Below, piece after piece: positions 61,400-64,000 of a DNA stretch of 64,000 nt. A model generated the notes under the pieces. It saw only the letters and a list, made by a program, of their open reading frames with translations. It did not search any database and was not told the DNA's origin. Origin of the DNA: Lachnospiraceae bacterium (GTDB taxonomy: Bacteria; Bacillota; Clostridia; Lachnospirales; Lachnospiraceae); contig JAFSTN010000028.1 in assembly GCA_017450485.1 (NCBI GenBank), positions 62,001 through 126,000 of the forward strand. Reading direction: 5' to 3'. The position numbers were made by a program, and so were the translations under genes. Position 1 is the first letter of the stretch; each line of letters begins with the position of its first letter.

Positions 61400-62841
61400 T
61401 GGATGTTAGTTACTATAAGGAACAACACCGTAATTATATGGTGATATGTAAAACAGAAGAGGATGCGGCGGTTGACTTTCAACAGAAGATGCTGGCCGAT
61501 CACAGGATGGAATATCTTCTTCCATCCAGAAAAAGGTCTGTCGACGGAAAGGAGTTTAACTATTATGACATTACTTCCAAATTGACTCTCAAGCAGATGT
61601 ATGGGAGCAGATATTTAGATAAGGACGATATCCGGTTATTGTTTGGTGCTATCAGGGGCGCATGTGAAGAAGTTGACCGATATTTGCTTGATCCCCGCAG
61701 AATATGCCTGGATCCTGACCTGATATATTATAACTGCTCCGGAAACAGGTATTCCTTTCTATACAACGTATCCACGGAGATATCGGATTCTCTGGAGGGA
61801 ATCTCCAGGTTTATGGATTATCTTCTGGACCGTGTTTCGCCGGATGACAGTTTGGCGTCGGATCTGGTCTACAGAGTTTATGATCAGTTTGACAAAGGCG
61901 GAGCAGACGTGTGGGACGTAGTTCTGATGTCAGAGGAATGTCAGGGACAAGAAGAGCCGGTAAAAGGTGACCCGGGTTATGCAGAGGGAATATCCGGAGT
62001 TTCGGTCGGAGATTGTTATGAAGACAGTACCGGGCCTGAATCTGTATATGATTCGGTATATGAGGGAATGGCCGGCTCCGCCGGAACTGAAGCAGGGAGC
62101 GAGTCCGAAATAGTCTCCGATAACGGAAATGCGATAGGCGTCTATGCACCATGGCTGCTTACGGCGGCCGGAATAGCCGGGATAATTGCATGCGCAGTGA
62201 TATATATGTTCGTTTATCTGGAAGGTGATGAAATGTATATTTTACTGGCAGGTGCAGGGGTTGCATTTCTGGCAGCGGTTGGCGGATCAGTGATCATATT
62301 GAAGCGAAAACTAAAACCCGGCGTCGGATATCGCAGTATGAAACGGGAGCTTAAAACGGAAACCGAGGATCCGGTATTTGATCATATGGTAATGCCTTCC
62401 GTGCATATGCAGGATTTCATTTCCGCTCCGCCGCAACCGTCAGAGCGACGTAGATCATTCCCGGTGACCGCAGAGGGAGCGGAGCCGGAGGAAGACGAAG
62501 AACCGGGTCAGACTGTCTTTTTTGATGAAAAAGGGAAGAGCGGAAACTATAAACTGTATGCATTGGACAGAAAAAACAAACAGCACATAGAGCTCAGCAG
62601 TTTTCCGTGTACAATAGGGAAACTGGCCGGATATGTGGATCACAGCATTGATCATCCGTCCGTGAGCAGAATGCATGCGAGGATCGACAAAAGCGGGGAT
62701 GAGCTCGTCCTGTCAGATCTGAACTCGACTAACGGCCTATTCTTAAACGGGATAAGAATGAATCCGAATGAGCAGCGTATCATCGAGGTGGGAGATGAGA
62801 TCAGATTCGGCAGTCTGAACTACTGTCTGCGTTCTGTTTGA
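61399..62841 (+). CDS. FHA-domain membrane protein with DUF6382-type N-terminus
   Basis: 480 residues. The N-terminal 170 residues, with YLDKDDIRLLFGAIRGACEEV and PDLIYYNCSGNRYSFLYN, match what I recall as DUF6382. An acidic linker and two membrane segments follow (about 252-272 and 278-300). Residues about 400-475 form an FHA domain with IGKLAGYVDHSIDHPSVSR, MHARI, and DLNSTNGLFLNG, including the Ser/Arg/Asn phosphothreonine-binding residues. It is the last gene of the pilus operon and may link Ser/Thr kinase signalling to pilus assembly; no kinase gene is in view. GTG 61396 and ATG 61399 are both possible starts. Confidence 0.85.
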   Translation: MDVSYYKEQHRNYMVICKTEEDAAVDFQQKMLADHRMEYLLPSRKRSVDGKEFNYYDITSKLTLKQMYGSRYLDKDDIRLLFGAIRGACEEVDRYLLDPRRICLDPDLIYYNCSGNRYSFLYNVSTEISDSLEGISRFMDYLLDRVSPDDSLASDLVYRVYDQFDKGGADVWDVVLMSEECQGQEEPVKGDPGYAEGISGVSVGDCYEDSTGPESVYDSVYEGMAGSAGTEAGSESEIVSDNGNAIGVYAPWLLTAAGIAGIIACAVIYMFVYLEGDEMYILLAGAGVAFLAAVGGSVIILKRKLKPGVGYRSMKRELKTETEDPVFDHMVMPSVHMQDFISAPPQPSERRRSFPVTAEGAEPEEDEEPGQTVFFDEKGKSGNYKLYALDRKNKQHIELSSFPCTIGKLAGYVDHSIDHPSVSRMHARIDKSGDELVLSDLNSTNGLFLNGIRMNPNEQRIIEVGDEIRFGSLNYCLRSV

Positions 62842-62897
62842 CAGCTATGACAGCGGGGAGGATGTGATCGGCAGGATGTGTGTTTTGCCTTAGGATA

Positions 62898-62906
62898 TGG
62901 TATACT
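62898..62906 (+). promoter_or_regulatory. Extended -10 promoter of the flavodoxin/SCP2 gene
   Basis: TGG followed by TATACT (62901-62906), an extended -10 element with no good -35 box. It lies 35 nt before the next start codon. The preceding 56 nt behind the FHA stop hold no clear terminator. Confidence 0.6.
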
Positions 62907-62941
62907 TACGAGAGGTAAGAAATACACATTTCGGAGGTCAT

Positions 62942-63934
62942 ATGCAGATCAATATATACTATGGCGGCAGAGGGATGATGGATGATCCTACCCTGTTCTG
63001 TGTGGGCAAGATGCAGGAGGTTCTCGAGGAACTGAGAGTCAATGTCGAGACATATCACCTGTATGAGCTCAAGAACAGCATCACGACGCTGCCTCAAACG
63101 CTTAAGAATGCGGATGGTATTATCCTGGCTACGACCGTAGAGTGGCATGGCATAGGCGGATATATGCAACAGTTTCTGGATGCTTGCTGGCTGTATGGCG
63201 ATAAGGAATTGATTTCCAAGATATATATGTGCCCGGTCGTAATGGCCACGACATACGGAGAGCGAGAGGGTAAGCTCCACCTGTCGGAGGCATGGGAGAT
63301 CCTGGGTGGTATTCCGTGCAACGGCATATGTGGATATATACTGGACTCGACGGTAATAGAGAATAATCCTGATTACATCAGCGTCATCGAACGTGCCGCC
63401 GAAGGGCTGTACAGGACCATAAACCAGCATATGCCTTCACTTCCCGCCAGCAATCATGCTGTTAAGCAGAAGATATCCATTACCCAGAATATAGATCTCA
63501 CTCCTCAGGAGACAGAGCAGCTGTCCAGATATGCATCCGATGAGATGTATGTACAGCGTCAGAAGGAGGACATACAGGAGCTTGCCATGTACTTCAGGGA
63601 CAAGATGAGTTCCGAAGAGGATGATGAGGACAATCAGTTTATCAATGATTTTAAGCAGGCATACCAGCCTCAGGCGGGTATGGAAGGATGCTACAAGATA
63701 TCCATGGGTAATGGTCAGCCGCTCACACTGGCGATCAAGGACGGAGAGATGGATTGCTTTTACAAGGATGTCGAGAGGTACGATGTAGAGCTTCAGATGA
63801 CCGTGGACTGCATGAATGAGATAGTATCCGGCAGGATGACGTTCCAGCGGGCATTTATGGGCGGAGACATGACTGTCAGGGGAGCACATCAGCTTCTGAG
63901 GAATCTTGATGTGCTGTTCCCGTTTGGATTATAG
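62942..63934 (+). CDS. Flavodoxin-like/SCP2 sterol-carrier fusion protein
   Basis: 330 residues from ATG 62942, behind GGAGG at 62934-62938. The N-terminal 170 residues resemble NADPH-dependent FMN reductases: INIYYGGRGMMDDPTLFCVGK, ADGIILATTVEWHGIGGYMQ and VVMATTYGEREGK. An acidic helical linker follows. Residues about 235-330 form an SCP2-like domain, with CYKISMGNGQPLTLAI and SGRMTFQRAFMGGDMTVRG. The SCP2 fold suggests binding of a hydrophobic ligand. The combination is seen in Clostridia, but its function is not known to me. Confidence 0.78.
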   Translation: MQINIYYGGRGMMDDPTLFCVGKMQEVLEELRVNVETYHLYELKNSITTLPQTLKNADGIILATTVEWHGIGGYMQQFLDACWLYGDKELISKIYMCPVVMATTYGEREGKLHLSEAWEILGGIPCNGICGYILDSTVIENNPDYISVIERAAEGLYRTINQHMPSLPASNHAVKQKISITQNIDLTPQETEQLSRYASDEMYVQRQKEDIQELAMYFRDKMSSEEDDEDNQFINDFKQAYQPQAGMEGCYKISMGNGQPLTLAIKDGEMDCFYKDVERYDVELQMTVDCMNEIVSGRMTFQRAFMGGDMTVRGAHQLLRNLDVLFPFGL

Positions 63935-63943
63935 GAGGTTGTT

Positions 63944-64000
63944 ATGAAGGATGATTGCATTTTCTGTAAGATAGCTGCCGGAGAGATTCCCTCCAACACT
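63944..64000 (+). CDS. HIT family protein, N-terminal part (cut by window end)
   Basis: The frame begins at ATG 63944 behind AGGAGG (63933-63938, overlapping the previous stop) and runs off the window. The 19 visible residues, KDDCIFCKIAAGEIPSNT, are the typical opening of HIT hydrolases of the HinT group, with the zinc-type C-x-x-C pair. The catalytic histidine triad is outside the window. Confidence 0.85.
   Translation, partial: MKDDCIFCKIAAGEIPSNT

Overview
The window looks like chromosomal DNA of a rumen or gut Lachnospiraceae (Butyrivibrio/Eubacterium-like Clostridia). The evidence is the long Firmicutes-type SRP RNA with Alu domain, strong AGGAGG ribosome sites with some TTG/GTG starts, YesL, DUF975, DUF1002 and DUF5702 family proteins, an N-terminal-rubredoxin rubrerythrin next to a PerR-type regulator, and sugar ABC importers with lipoprotein binding proteins. 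No tRNA, rRNA, IS element, prophage or CRISPR array was seen.

Layout. 0-12.3 kb: a glycan block. It holds the tail of a class I phosphomannose isomerase, a GDP-mannose pyrophosphorylase with a C-terminal isomerase cupin (its ribosome site lies in a 10-bp inverted repeat), an MFS transporter, a three-gene flavoprotein set (GlpA-like, FAD/NAD(P) partner, DUF1667), four glycosyltransferases and a PMT-type membrane glycosyltransferase. 12.4-14.5 kb: a beta-helix lipoprotein ending in an Asn/Thr tail encoded by eight 18-bp repeats. 14.5-28 kb: mostly housekeeping genes (proC, metG, lipase, DUF1002, YesL, a UgpC/MsmK-type ATPase with no permeases beside it, a CdaR-like regulator, divergent SRP RNA and tRNA tadA, CorC/HlyC, rlmH), with a 97-bp cloverleaf-like element behind metG. 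28-34.7 kb: a xylo-oligosaccharide-type module: AraC regulator, divergent binding protein, two permeases and GH3. It lacks an ATPase, so the one at 20.8 kb may serve it. 34.7-40.8 kb: LUD protein, DUF975 plus two-component system with helically phased direct repeats upstream, and an amino-acid ABC importer whose binding-protein gene carries a +1 shift in an A8 run right after the start codon.

40.8-43.7 kb is a visibly AT-rich accessory island: a frame-disrupted XRE gene, a stub resembling a response-regulator N-terminus, and two rounds of a decayed EWY-motif fragment followed by an intact secreted or lipoprotein-like protein of unknown family, then a 41-residue helical ORF. The repeated two-part cassette is the least explained coding content here. 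43.8-52.6 kb: perR-rubrerythrin with a strong promoter and a perfect 17-bp palindrome at its start site, a two-component system, an RluA-type synthase, a leaderless GH74-like protein, a cysteine desulfurase and a D,D-carboxypeptidase.

52.6-62.8 kb: one long Tad (type IVb/Flp) pilus operon with its own terminator-bounded promoter and hairpin-rich leader. Order: prepilin peptidase, TadZ-like, TadA, TadB, TadC, Flp pilin, DUF5702 protein, TadE-like protein with a Cys/His-rich tail, a second prepilin peptidase, a second TadE-like protein, and an FHA protein. Oddities are a TadZ lacking the P-loop lysine, a TadC carrying a large Ig-like outer domain, the duplicated peptidase, and the Cys/His pseudopilin. 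The window ends with a flavodoxin/SCP2 fusion and the start of a HIT protein. Gaps over about 250 bases are described in their own entries or in those of their neighbours. Nothing here was checked against a database; family calls rest on motif recognition.
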